Positions 8,142 through 15,348 of a stretch of DNA of 35,702 bases are shown in pieces. The notes beneath the pieces are model-generated. The model did not search any database, had not been told where the DNA came from, and was given only the letters and a program-made list of their open reading frames with translations. The DNA lies in contig DUAT01000139.1 of NCBI GenBank assembly GCA_012960755.1, positions 1-35,702 of the forward strand, in the 5' to 3' direction. This DNA is from Gammaproteobacteria bacterium (lineage in GTDB: Bacteria > Pseudomonadota > Gammaproteobacteria > Pseudomonadales > Azotimanducaceae_A). Each line of letters starts with the position of its first letter. The first letter of the stretch is position 1. The position numbers and the translations under genes were made by a program.

Positions 8142-8648
8142 ATGACAAGATTGATCTTATTGCTGCTACTAACTACATTTACAGTCGTCACGGCCACAAC
8201 AGCGGTCGCCGAAGATCTACAAAAACCCTGTTCAGCTCCGGAACACCAGCAGTTTTCATTCTGATTGGGGAAATGGACCGCTTATTCCAGTGAAGGTAAG
8301 AAACTGGGGACCAACCACTTGCACCAGGTGATGGGCGATTGCGCCATGCAGGAAAACTGGAGCAGTGGGAAATTCAAGGGGACGAGCTACAATTTTTATG
8401 ATGAGGGCAGTAAGCAATGGCACCAGACCTGGATTGATAATGGCGGTGGTCATTTGTTGCTGAATGGAAATATGGTTGGAGGCAGTATGGAACTGTCAGG
8501 CATCCGCACGAGAGCCGACGGCAAGGTCGTAACCGATCGCATAACCCGGACCCCTTTGAAAGATGGGGGAGTTCGCCAGCATTGGCAATCCACCCTCGAT
8601 GGCGAGACCTGGACCGAGGTGTTTGACGGCTACTACAAAAAGGACTGA
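8142..8648 (+). pseudogene. secreted conserved hypothetical protein interrupted by TGA at codon 41
   Basis: The frame opens at ATG 8142 (GGAAAGGATCA upstream provides a ribosome-binding site) with a clear signal peptide (MTRLILLLLL...ATTAVA, about 23 residues). It runs through CSAPEHQQFSF and meets TGA at 8262-8264, then continues in the same frame (LGKWTAYSSEGKKLG ... VFDGYYKKD) to 8648. Members of this secreted family have a Trp at the TGA position (consensus FDFWLG.W), so the change is most simply TGG to TGA. The rest shows no decay: GDCAMQENW, WHQTWIDNGGG and RITRTPL are intact. A TTG at 8265 could restart translation but would give a protein without export signal. Function of the family is unknown. 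Confidence 0.7.
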
Positions 8649-8658
8649 TTCGCAGATC

Positions 8659-9117
8659 ATGAAACACCTGCTGATTGTATATCACAGTAAAGATGGTAGT
8701 ACCGGCAAGATGGCAGACGCCGTTCTGCGAGGCGCTGAACACCCTGATATTGATGTTGAAATAAACCGCGTGTTGGCAAAAGAAGCGGGATTGGACGAGC
8801 TGCTGTGGGCGGATGGGCTGATACTGGGAACTCCGGAAAACTTTGGCTACATGTCCGGTGCTATGAAAGATTTTTTCGATCGCACTTTTTACCCCGCAGA
8901 AGGCAAGGTGGAAGGCTTACCCTATTGTGTGTTTATCAGTGCGGGCAACGATGGCTCAGGTGCGCTGAGCAGCATCCAGAGAATTTGTAGTGGCTTTCCG
9001 TTCAGGCAGGTACATGAGCCCGTTATTTCCAGGGGAGAACTGCATGCTGCGACGCTTGAATCCTGTGAGGAACTCGGCATGTATATGGCTGCTGGGGTCG
9101 AGGCCGGGATTTTCTGA
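8659..9117 (+). CDS. flavodoxin-like NAD(P)H-dependent oxidoreductase
   Basis: A 152-residue flavodoxin-fold protein starting MKHLLIVYHSKDGSTGKMA, where SKDGSTGKM is the FMN-phosphate loop. The second FMN loop is GTPENFGYMSGAMKDFFDRT, typical of the flavodoxin/NQO family (WrbA-like region). The first ATG, ten bases after the preceding stop, is chosen; frames extending upstream overlap the previous gene. It probably carries or transfers electrons in the cytosol; the partner is unknown. As the last gene of the plus-strand run it may be co-transcribed with lutABC. Confidence 0.8.
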   Translation: MKHLLIVYHSKDGSTGKMADAVLRGAEHPDIDVEINRVLAKEAGLDELLWADGLILGTPENFGYMSGAMKDFFDRTFYPAEGKVEGLPYCVFISAGNDGSGALSSIQRICSGFPFRQVHEPVISRGELHAATLESCEELGMYMAAGVEAGIF

Positions 9118-9142
9118 TTCTTTGTTTCAGAATGAAACGTGA

Positions 9143-9162
9143 TACTGTTAATATGTACAGTA
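9143..9162 (+). promoter_or_regulatory. LexA (SOS) operator
   Basis: TACTGTTAATATGTACAGTA matches the gammaproteobacterial LexA consensus (TACTGTATATATATACAGTA) closely. The essential CTGT (9145-9148) and ACAG (9157-9160) are spaced by exactly 8 bp with an AT-rich centre. It lies 36 bp before the radical SAM start. A second small inverted repeat, GTTTCA-GAA-TGAAAC (9124-9138), sits just upstream and may be the end of the flavodoxin transcript or part of the promoter. The box strongly suggests DNA-damage induction of the downstream gene. Confidence 0.85.
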
Positions 9163-9198
9163 GTCTGGTAGCCTCGGTACTTTGCGGCTATTAGTGAA

Positions 9199-10338
9199 AT
9201 GGCGATGATCGACGGAAAGACCAGGGCGAACGCGGGTAAAAAGACTGAGGCAGTTCTTGTCAGCCCATTGGCCCAGGTCGTAATAAAAGGAAGAGGCGCA
9301 GTCAGTAATCCTCACGTCCGATTTCATCAGCAGATCAGTGAGCCGATTGTCGATGACTGGTGGCATCCGGAAGGAGACGGGCCAGAAGACTATAAACTTG
9401 AAACGACCATCATTGAAGACCGTGGCCGCACGATTATTACCTCAAACTCTTCTCCCGATATACCGTTTACCTATTCAATTAATCCGTATCGCGGATGTGA
9501 ACATGGTTGTATCTACTGCTACGCGCGACCAACCCATGCATATTGGGACTTGTCACCAGGTTTAGATTTCGAGACCAAAATCATTACCAAACCCAATGCG
9601 GCGCAGCTACTGCATAAGGCGTTGAGCCATCCGAAGTACGAATGTTCGACGATTCATATCGGCGCCAATACTGATCCTTATCAACCCCTCGAGGTGAAAA
9701 TAAAAACGACCCGTTCAATACTGGAAGTTATGCAGACGTTCCATCAACCGTTCAGCATCATCACAAAAGGTACGCTGATAATCAGGGATCTAGATATTCT
9801 GGCTGATATGGCGTCTCGCAATCTCTGTTCTGTCGCGGTCAGCGTTACGTCTTTGAGCACGGATTTGAAACGAATTCTGGAGCCTAGAACCGCGTCGGGT
9901 GCGGCCCGCCTGAAAACGATCAAAACGCTGGTTGATGCAGGCGTACCGGTGAGGATGATGGTCGCACCGGTTATTCCCATGATCAATGATAGTGAGGTGG
10001 AAGATATTCTCCGGGCCGGTAAAGAAGCGGGGGTGACCTCTGCCGCTATGATATTTATTCGCCTGCCTCGTGAAGTAAGCCCGCTGTTCAGGGAATGGCT
10101 TGCGGTTCATTATCCGCAACGGGCAGACCATGTCATGAGTCTCATTCAGCAGAGTCGCAATGGAAAAGACTACCAGTCAGGCTATTACCAGAGAATGACA
10201 GGGGAGGGTGTCTTTGCCGAGATGATACGCAGACGTTTTGAGGTTGCCGCAAGAAAACTGGGCATTAACACCGCGGCGCGCACAGATCTCGACACCAATC
10301 AGTTTAAGCGGGTTCATCAGCAGTTATCCTTGTTCTAG
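9199..10338 (+). CDS. PA0069-family radical SAM protein (spore photoproduct lyase-like)
   Basis: A 379-residue radical SAM protein. The cluster motif is CEHGCIYCYAR (CxxxCxxC) within NPYRGCEHGC. The N-terminal KGRGAVSNPHVRF segment and the DWWHPEG motif mark the PA0069/Rv2578c group, related to the SplB/DNA-repair-like radical SAM proteins. HIGANTDPYQPLE and VSVTSL are further core strands. The LexA box just upstream supports a part in the SOS response, and as I recall PA0069 itself is listed in the Pseudomonas LexA regulon. The reaction is not established; DNA lesion repair is a reasonable hypothesis. The start could be ATG 9199 or 9205. It is convergent with the peptidase gene. Confidence 0.9.
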   Translation: MAMIDGKTRANAGKKTEAVLVSPLAQVVIKGRGAVSNPHVRFHQQISEPIVDDWWHPEGDGPEDYKLETTIIEDRGRTIITSNSSPDIPFTYSINPYRGCEHGCIYCYARPTHAYWDLSPGLDFETKIITKPNAAQLLHKALSHPKYECSTIHIGANTDPYQPLEVKIKTTRSILEVMQTFHQPFSIITKGTLIIRDLDILADMASRNLCSVAVSVTSLSTDLKRILEPRTASGAARLKTIKTLVDAGVPVRMMVAPVIPMINDSEVEDILRAGKEAGVTSAAMIFIRLPREVSPLFREWLAVHYPQRADHVMSLIQQSRNGKDYQSGYYQRMTGEGVFAEMIRRRFEVAARKLGINTAARTDLDTNQFKRVHQQLSLF

Positions 10339-10377
10339 CGTAGTACTTTATACAGAAGGCTGGCAAGCGGCTGGAGA

Positions 10378-11829
10378 CTAATGAGTCGCCGCCACATCAT
10401 TGACGATCAACCACATCAGGCGAATGTATTCGAGGTAGGCGCTGACGCGCAAGAATTCGTCGTTGCCGTGGATACCATTATTTTCTCCCATGTAAACGCC
10501 TGGACCAAAGCCGTAGGTGGGGATTCCCACTGACCTGAGTTGGGCAGAATCCGTTGCACCCGTGAGCATCGTTGGCAAGACCACGGCACCGGCATGTTCC
10601 CGGGACAAAACCCGTTCGAATGCGTTAAAAAGGATGGTACCAAGGGGCGCAGGATCATGGGCGGGCCGTGTAACCCGCATTGGTTCTAATTTTACATTAG
10701 GATCATTAATAATTTGATTAATGGCTTCGAACAGCAATTCCGGATCTGTGCCGGGAAGGGCGCGAATATCGAGGGTCGCCTGTGCGCTCGAAGGTATGAC
10801 GTTTCTCTGGTAGCCCCCCTTAAAAATTGTTGGCGTTATCGAAGTGCGGATGATGGAGAAGAATGCCGGATTGATGTCCCGCAGTTGTTCCTGTACCTCC
10901 ATGGATGGATTTGGTTTGAGTATTTCCCGGTATATATCTGCTTCTGCTTTCGGGCGACTCTGCGCCAGGCGAGTAAAATAGGATCGGGTAGTTTCGTTTA
11001 ACTCCATTGGCAAGGGTTGTTCGAACAATCGTGCCACGGCCACAGATAAAACGCCGATTGCATTGTCACGGGTGGGTACGGAACCGTGACCGGCTTTACC
11101 TACGACGGAGAGGACAGCACGTCGCGGCGTCTTTTCTGCGGTTCCGATGGAAAAACTCAGATATTTGTCGGAACCGGGGTCGACAATTCCTCGCCCACCT
11201 TCGTTGATCGCGAATTCAGCAGCAATATCCTGGAGGTGGTTCTCGACCATAAAGGTAATCCCCAGTCCACCGCCGCCTTCCTCATCTGCAACACCGAGAA
11301 AAATGACGTCTCGATCCAATGGGATTTTGTACTTCTTTAATGCCAGTAGTATTTCAAATGATCCTGCCACAATACCTTTATCGTCCGCGGCTCCGCGGCC
11401 AAATATTTTGCCCTCCGCAATAGCCCCTGAGAATGGATCAAAGGTCCAGTTTTCTCGTTCGACAGTCACCACATCGGTATGTCCCAGCAATAGAATTGGC
11501 TGCTTCGAACCGTTACCTTTTACCCGCGCAACAATATTGGTTCTGCCGGGTTCGGCTTCATAGATCTTGTAGGGTATCCCCGCTACATCCAGGCGTTGGC
11601 TGAGATAGTCTGTTGCCCGATATTCGTTTCCGGCTGGCTGAGAGGTATCGAGTTGAATCAGGTCAACCAGGGTCTTCAGCGCCCGGGATTCCATGGTCGG
11701 CCAATCAACGGAGACCGTATCAACCGACTGGCTATAGATGGGGTGGGTAATTCCACCCGCGAGCAGAATAAGTAACGTCAGTGTGTAGGCTATTTTTCGG
11801 CGGGTGGTTTTCTTATTGGCATCGGGCAT
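10378..11829 (-). CDS. M20 family metallopeptidase, exported
   Basis: A 483-residue zinc peptidase. The ATG at 11829 is chosen because it follows GGAGGAAGCT, a strong ribosome-binding site; a longer frame upstream overlaps the redoxin. Residues 11-34 form a signal peptide (RRKIAYTLTLLILLAGG...YSQS), so it acts in the periplasm. Metal and catalytic residues are His117 and Asp119 in GHTDVV, Asp149 in GRGAADDKG and Glu183-Glu184 in DEEGGG. The dimerisation domain includes GKAGHGSVPT, and a late His is in NNGIHGND. M20 enzymes release amino acids from peptides or acyl-amino acids. The gene lies 31 bp downstream of the redoxin, in one transcript. Confidence 0.9.
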   Translation of the reverse strand: MPDANKKTTRRKIAYTLTLLILLAGGITHPIYSQSVDTVSVDWPTMESRALKTLVDLIQLDTSQPAGNEYRATDYLSQRLDVAGIPYKIYEAEPGRTNIVARVKGNGSKQPILLLGHTDVVTVERENWTFDPFSGAIAEGKIFGRGAADDKGIVAGSFEILLALKKYKIPLDRDVIFLGVADEEGGGGLGITFMVENHLQDIAAEFAINEGGRGIVDPGSDKYLSFSIGTAEKTPRRAVLSVVGKAGHGSVPTRDNAIGVLSVAVARLFEQPLPMELNETTRSYFTRLAQSRPKAEADIYREILKPNPSMEVQEQLRDINPAFFSIIRTSITPTIFKGGYQRNVIPSSAQATLDIRALPGTDPELLFEAINQIINDPNVKLEPMRVTRPAHDPAPLGTILFNAFERVLSREHAGAVVLPTMLTGATDSAQLRSVGIPTYGFGPGVYMGENNGIHGNDEFLRVSAYLEYIRLMWLIVNDVAATH

Positions 11830-11860
11830 AGCTTCCTCCGTGATGGAGGAGCATATCTGC

Positions 11861-12442
11861 TTAGGGTTGTTTTTGCACGGATGAAACGCTAACCATTGCC
11901 CGGGCAGCTTCCAGCACATTCTCTAGATCCGGTCTGTCTTTGTAGTCCTCTTCCGCGAATTTTGCCCGGATAGTTCCGTTTTTATCAACCAGGAAAATAC
12001 CCGGCAAGGGTATGCCATAGGCCCAGTGGCCTGGCTCATATTTATCATTAAGGATTCCGAATGAATTGACGTGTTGAACATTCACGTCCCTGAGAATAGG
12101 TATTGCCAGTTCATGTTGTTCGTGAAATTTCAAGGCATCCGGGTAGTCGTCATATGTCATCACGATGAGATTAATACCCAGATCGGTGAAGCTGGATCGG
12201 TTGCCTGACAGCTCAACGAGCTGTTTTTTACAGAACGGTCACCAGACCACAGAGCGATTGAACAGGAACAGGAAACCATTGTCGCCGCTGAACGCTTCGT
12301 TCGACCATATTTGACCCGATTGATCCAACGCCTGAACGGAGGGGAACGGGCTACCGACTGGGAATGAAACTGCCCATTCTGCACCCAATGCTGTCACTGG
12401 TAGCCCTAACACCAGGACGAGGAGGAGTAATAATCGTTTCAT
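11861..12442 (-). CDS. periplasmic thioredoxin-fold redoxin with in-frame TGA at the first CxxC position (candidate selenoprotein, UxxC)
   Basis: Reading from ATG 12442 through one TGA (12241-12239) gives 193 residues. The product has a signal peptide (residues 1-20, ending ALGA), then an AhpC/TSA-like redoxin domain (FLFLFNRSVVW-x-PFCKKQLVEL). It continues as INLIVMTYDDYPDALKF, AIPILRDVNV, then a cis-Pro region (IPLPGIFLVDKNGTIRAKF). TGA is codon 68, exactly where relatives have the first Cys of WCPFC; the resolving Cys71 is kept. Sequence is continuous in the same frame on both sides, with no other lesion. A hairpin lies 14 nt downstream. The pattern fits Sec insertion; a single nonsense mutation or sequencing error is the alternative. 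It would act as a periplasmic thiol/selenol peroxidase or oxidoreductase. It precedes an M20 peptidase gene. Confidence 0.72.
12208..12224 (-). promoter_or_regulatory. candidate bacterial SECIS hairpin
   Basis: In the mRNA of the redoxin, ACAGCUC-GUU-GAGCUGU forms a perfect 7-bp stem with a 3-nt loop whose first base is G. The stem starts 14 nt and the loop 21 nt after the UGA, within the spacing used for bacterial SECIS elements. Caution: the stem also encodes Gln-Leu-Val-Glu-Leu, expected from the protein family, so it could arise from codon choice. On the plus strand the same palindrome followed by T6 looks like a terminator, but no plus-strand gene ends there. Confidence 0.5.
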
Positions 12443-12585
12443 AAATGTACCCGCTGATTGTTCTCATTGAATTGTTCTTCCATAATCCGTCTAGTACCAC
12501 TTATCGTATTGGACCCGTCCCGATTGCAGTTTATTGCATTTCGACGCATGATAATATTTTCTCAGACATCTTCGTGCCCTCAAAC

Positions 12586-13083
12586 GTGTACAAACTAAAA
12601 CCAATGAACGAAGAACATGCGCGGGACATATTAGGATGGCGTTATCCCACGCCCTATGATTTCTATGACCCCCCTGGTGACGGTCCGGTTGAACACTACG
12701 TTCTCAAATTTACCCGGCCCGAGTTACAATTTCATGCCGTCCTGAACAAACACGATCAATTCGTAGGATTCTGTTCATACGGTATAGACGGACAGGTACC
12801 TGGTGGAGACTATTCATACCCGGCGCTTGATATAGGCTTGGGTATGAAACCTGAATTTACCGGTCAAGGAACAGGGGTTGTTTTTTTTACGGCTATCCTG
12901 CGCTATGCAAACAAGGTTCTGGGCGCCCGGATGTTAAGACTGACCGTGGCAAACTTTAACCAGCGAGCGCTGTCCTTGTACGATAAATTCGGGTTTTACG
13001 CCACCAGTGAATTCACAGATGCCCGTAACCAGGTCGAGTACACAATTTTGCTGGGTGAATATGGATCACACCAATCTCAGTAG
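12586..13083 (+). CDS. GNAT family N-acetyltransferase
   Basis: A GNAT-fold acetyltransferase that uses acetyl-CoA. Recognisable parts are the N-terminal MNEEHARDILGWRYPTPYDFY, the acetyl-CoA loop LGMKPEFTGQGTGVVF (a Q/RxxGxG/A form) and the C-terminal VANFNQRALSLYDKFGF. The frame opens at 12445, but those first residues do not look like protein and overlap the promoter of the redoxin. GTG 12586 (VYKLKPMNEE) is preferred, ATG 12604 being the alternative. No strong ribosome-binding site is seen for either. Its stop lies 7 bp before the SDR gene. Substrate unknown. Confidence 0.78.
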   Translation: MYKLKPMNEEHARDILGWRYPTPYDFYDPPGDGPVEHYVLKFTRPELQFHAVLNKHDQFVGFCSYGIDGQVPGGDYSYPALDIGLGMKPEFTGQGTGVVFFTAILRYANKVLGARMLRLTVANFNQRALSLYDKFGFYATSEFTDARNQVEYTILLGEYGSHQSQ

Positions 13084-13090
13084 AATTTGA

Positions 13091-13999
13091 TTGTCACTGC
13101 AAGATTTAATCGATAGGCTGTTTACTTTTAATCCAGCAAACAGGGATCATCCTTTGACGGATGAATTTGTTGATAAAGTGGTCATCGTAACAGGTGCGGG
13201 TCGAGGCCTCGGGCGCGCTCATGCCCTGGAATTTGCAAAGCGCGGTGCCAGGGTCGTGGTAAATGATCTTGGCGGTGGCGTGGATGGAACCGGATCGAGT
13301 AATACAGCCCAGTCTGTCGTCGACGAAATCACTGAACTTGGCGGTATTGCGGTCGCAAACATTAACTCTGTGGCTATCCCTGAAGGTGCAGCAAGTATCG
13401 TTGAAACCGCTGTCGACGAGTTCGGCACCGTTGATATCGTTGTCAACAATGCCGGTATCCTGAGAGACAAGACTTTTGCCAATGTGACCGTCGCAAACTT
13501 CAAAGCAGTGCTGGATGTTCACCTGCTGGGTGCTGTTTATGTCACCAGTGCCGCCTGGCCAATTCTATCAAGCAAGGGCTGGGGAAGAGTTGTTTTCACC
13601 AGTTCAGGCTCGGGAATTTTCGGTAATTTTGGTCAGTCGAACTATGGCGCAGCGAAGATGGGCCTCGTTGGACTGATGAACGTCCTGAAACTGGAGGGCG
13701 TGAAAAAAGGCATACGAACCAATTGCCTGGCACCAGGTGCCACGACACGTATGACCGAGGGTCTGCCTCGTGGGCTTGACCGGGGGAAACCCTGTCTGGT
13801 CAGTCCTGCTGTTTTGTTCCTGTGTTCTGAGAATGCACCGAATGGAATCATACTCCAGGCATCCGGTGGCCGCTTCTCGATCCTGAAAATGTGCGTCAGT
13901 GAGGGCATCGATCTCGGCCAGGACGTCGACTATGAGTCCTTTTCAGAAGTTGCCCATGCGCTGATGAAGGATGACAAAACTTTTCGGCCGCATCTCTAG
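13091..13999 (+). CDS. SDR family oxidoreductase, 17-beta-HSD type 4 / (3R)-hydroxyacyl-CoA dehydrogenase-like
   Basis: A 302-residue short-chain dehydrogenase. The NAD(P) motif is TGAGRGLGRAHA, and NDLGGGVDGTGSS after beta-2 is characteristic of the HSD17B4/multifunctional enzyme 2 group, which oxidises (3R)-hydroxyacyl-CoA in beta-oxidation. NNAG, the catalytic Ser in FTSSGSG and Tyr-x3-Lys in SNYGAAK are all present. It starts with TTG 13091, giving a 28-residue leader before the Rossmann fold; no other start fits. The hydratase (MaoC-like) domain of the eukaryotic enzyme is absent. It sits between two acetyltransferase genes and is separated by only 2 bp from rimJ. Confidence 0.85.
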   Translation: MSLQDLIDRLFTFNPANRDHPLTDEFVDKVVIVTGAGRGLGRAHALEFAKRGARVVVNDLGGGVDGTGSSNTAQSVVDEITELGGIAVANINSVAIPEGAASIVETAVDEFGTVDIVVNNAGILRDKTFANVTVANFKAVLDVHLLGAVYVTSAAWPILSSKGWGRVVFTSSGSGIFGNFGQSNYGAAKMGLVGLMNVLKLEGVKKGIRTNCLAPGATTRMTEGLPRGLDRGKPCLVSPAVLFLCSENAPNGIILQASGGRFSILKMCVSEGIDLGQDVDYESFSEVAHALMKDDKTFRPHL

Positions 14000-14001
14000 A
14001 T

Positions 14002-14568
14002 TTGCAAGTCGAGAGCCTGCCAGACCTCACCACTGAGCGCCTTCGTATTCGCTTGCTGGAATTCCATGAAGCTGGTTTGATGGCGGCGTTTCGCGTTGCC
14101 AACCGAACGCACCTTGAAATCTGGGAACCAAGACGCAATCCGGAATTTTTTACCCGGCCATTCTGGGAAATCCAGGTTCGGATCGCCTTGCGAGACTATC
14201 GACAGGGAAACAGTTGCTGCCTGACTATCATGAACAGGGCAGAAGACGAGATACTGGGTATTTGTAATTTTACCAACATCATCCGTGGCACCTTTCAGTC
14301 ATGCCATCTGGGCTATGCGCTTGCGGAACAAGAGCAGGGTCAGGGATATATGGAGGAAGCTCTGGTTGCTTCGATCGATTACATGTTCCGAATCCACGGC
14401 CTGCACCGGATCATGGCGAACTATCTGCCGAGAAACAACCGTAGTGGTGCACTGCTAAAGCGACTGGGATTTGAGGTAGAAGGGCATGCAAAACGTTATC
14501 TACTGATAAACGGCAAGTGGGAAGACCATGTCCTGACGTCGCTGATCAATCCCTGTAGTGTGGACTAG
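14002..14568 (+). CDS. rimJ: RimJ, ribosomal protein uS5 alanine N-acetyltransferase
   Basis: A 188-residue GNAT that follows E. coli RimJ nearly end to end. LTTERLRIRLL, GICNFTNIIRGTFQSCHLGY, the acetyl-CoA loop EQGQGYMEEAL, HRIMANYLPRNNRSG and the C-terminal YLLINGKWEDHVLTSL all have RimJ counterparts. In E. coli it acetylates the N-terminal alanine of ribosomal protein S5 and influences ribosome maturation. The start is TTG at 14002, three bases after the SDR stop, so translation is probably coupled. It converges with the DUF2059 gene. Confidence 0.9.
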   Translation: MQVESLPDLTTERLRIRLLEFHEAGLMAAFRVANRTHLEIWEPRRNPEFFTRPFWEIQVRIALRDYRQGNSCCLTIMNRAEDEILGICNFTNIIRGTFQSCHLGYALAEQEQGQGYMEEALVASIDYMFRIHGLHRIMANYLPRNNRSGALLKRLGFEVEGHAKRYLLINGKWEDHVLTSLINPCSVD

Positions 14569-14609
14569 GACGCTGACCAAAAATATCTACTTTATCAGAG
14601 GTTACCTGG

Positions 14610-15164
14610 TTAATTTTCGTCTCGAACCCTGACTTCGATCCCCTCTGCCTCAAACCGCTGCAGTACACTGGCTGAAATTTTTGGACCTACGATTTGAGTC
14701 CATTGTTGTACGGCGGACAAACTGTCCTGCATCAACTGGGGCATAACCCTGTTCGCTTTTTGCCCGATCGGGGATTGGTTGAACGCGATCAGCCCCTGCA
14801 ACTCTTCCAAGGTGAAGTATCGCGCATAGATTGGGTAGATTTCTTTCTGAAGCTTTTCGCTGGTAAATTCCTGGTCAATCATTCGCTTGACCTCATCCTT
14901 CACGATTTGAACAGCCTGTTCGGAAATATCAGGGTTGCCAACTTTCAGCGCCGAGATTAACTGTTGCGCGAACGCACTGGCGAATTGCTGGTTATTGACC
15001 CCGGCACCGGTCACAGTCATTAACTGCTTGATTGCGTGCAATTTTTCTTCGTCAATTTTTTCTTTCGCAGTGGCTTTTTCTGTCGCCCCGATAGAGGCGA
15101 GCGGAAAATAGGCGAGCGAAAAACCTAATGTTCCAGCGATCAGCAAGCATTTCAATAGTTTCAC
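14610..15164 (-). CDS. DUF2059 domain protein, secreted
   Basis: A 184-residue protein with a signal peptide of about 27 residues (MKLLKCLLIAGTLGFSLAY...IGA). A helical DUF2059 domain follows (EEKLHAIKQLMTVTGAG at the start, YPIYARYFTLEELQGLIAFN and SPIGQKANRVMPQLMQ toward the end). The YFT-EEL-GL-FY/N-PIGQK pattern is the family hallmark. It is predicted to be periplasmic; function is unknown. The start is GTG. It converges with rimJ and follows the MraY-like gene by 184 bp on the opposite side, an AT-rich gap that must hold its promoter. Confidence 0.85.
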   Translation of the reverse strand: MKLLKCLLIAGTLGFSLAYFPLASIGATEKATAKEKIDEEKLHAIKQLMTVTGAGVNNQQFASAFAQQLISALKVGNPDISEQAVQIVKDEVKRMIDQEFTSEKLQKEIYPIYARYFTLEELQGLIAFNQSPIGQKANRVMPQLMQDSLSAVQQWTQIVGPKISASVLQRFEAEGIEVRVRDEN

Positions 15165-15348
15165 GATAAAACTCTCTGGTAATCTGTTTTTGTCACTATC
15201 GGCAGCATAGCCAGATATCCGGAAATCATGCTGTCAACTTTATGATGACACTACAGCTTGAACGTTAGCATACTTGTCTGTAACCTCAAGCGATAATTAA
15301 CATTAAGATTATATTATAACTCATTGATATATATGTATATTTATTTCT

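Noticed and set aside
8262..8300. Selenocysteine reading for the TGA at codon 41 of the secreted protein
   Set aside because: Only a weak GGAA/TTCC pairing follows, and relatives have Trp rather than Cys at the site.
12208..12229. Rho-independent terminator on the plus strand (hairpin followed by T6)
   Set aside because: It lies inside the minus-strand redoxin coding region and no plus-strand transcript is expected to end there; the T run is the complement of two Lys codons.
12445..12585. Extended N-terminus of the GNAT (47 extra codons)
   Set aside because: The residues do not resemble the family, and they cover the likely promoter region of the divergent redoxin gene.
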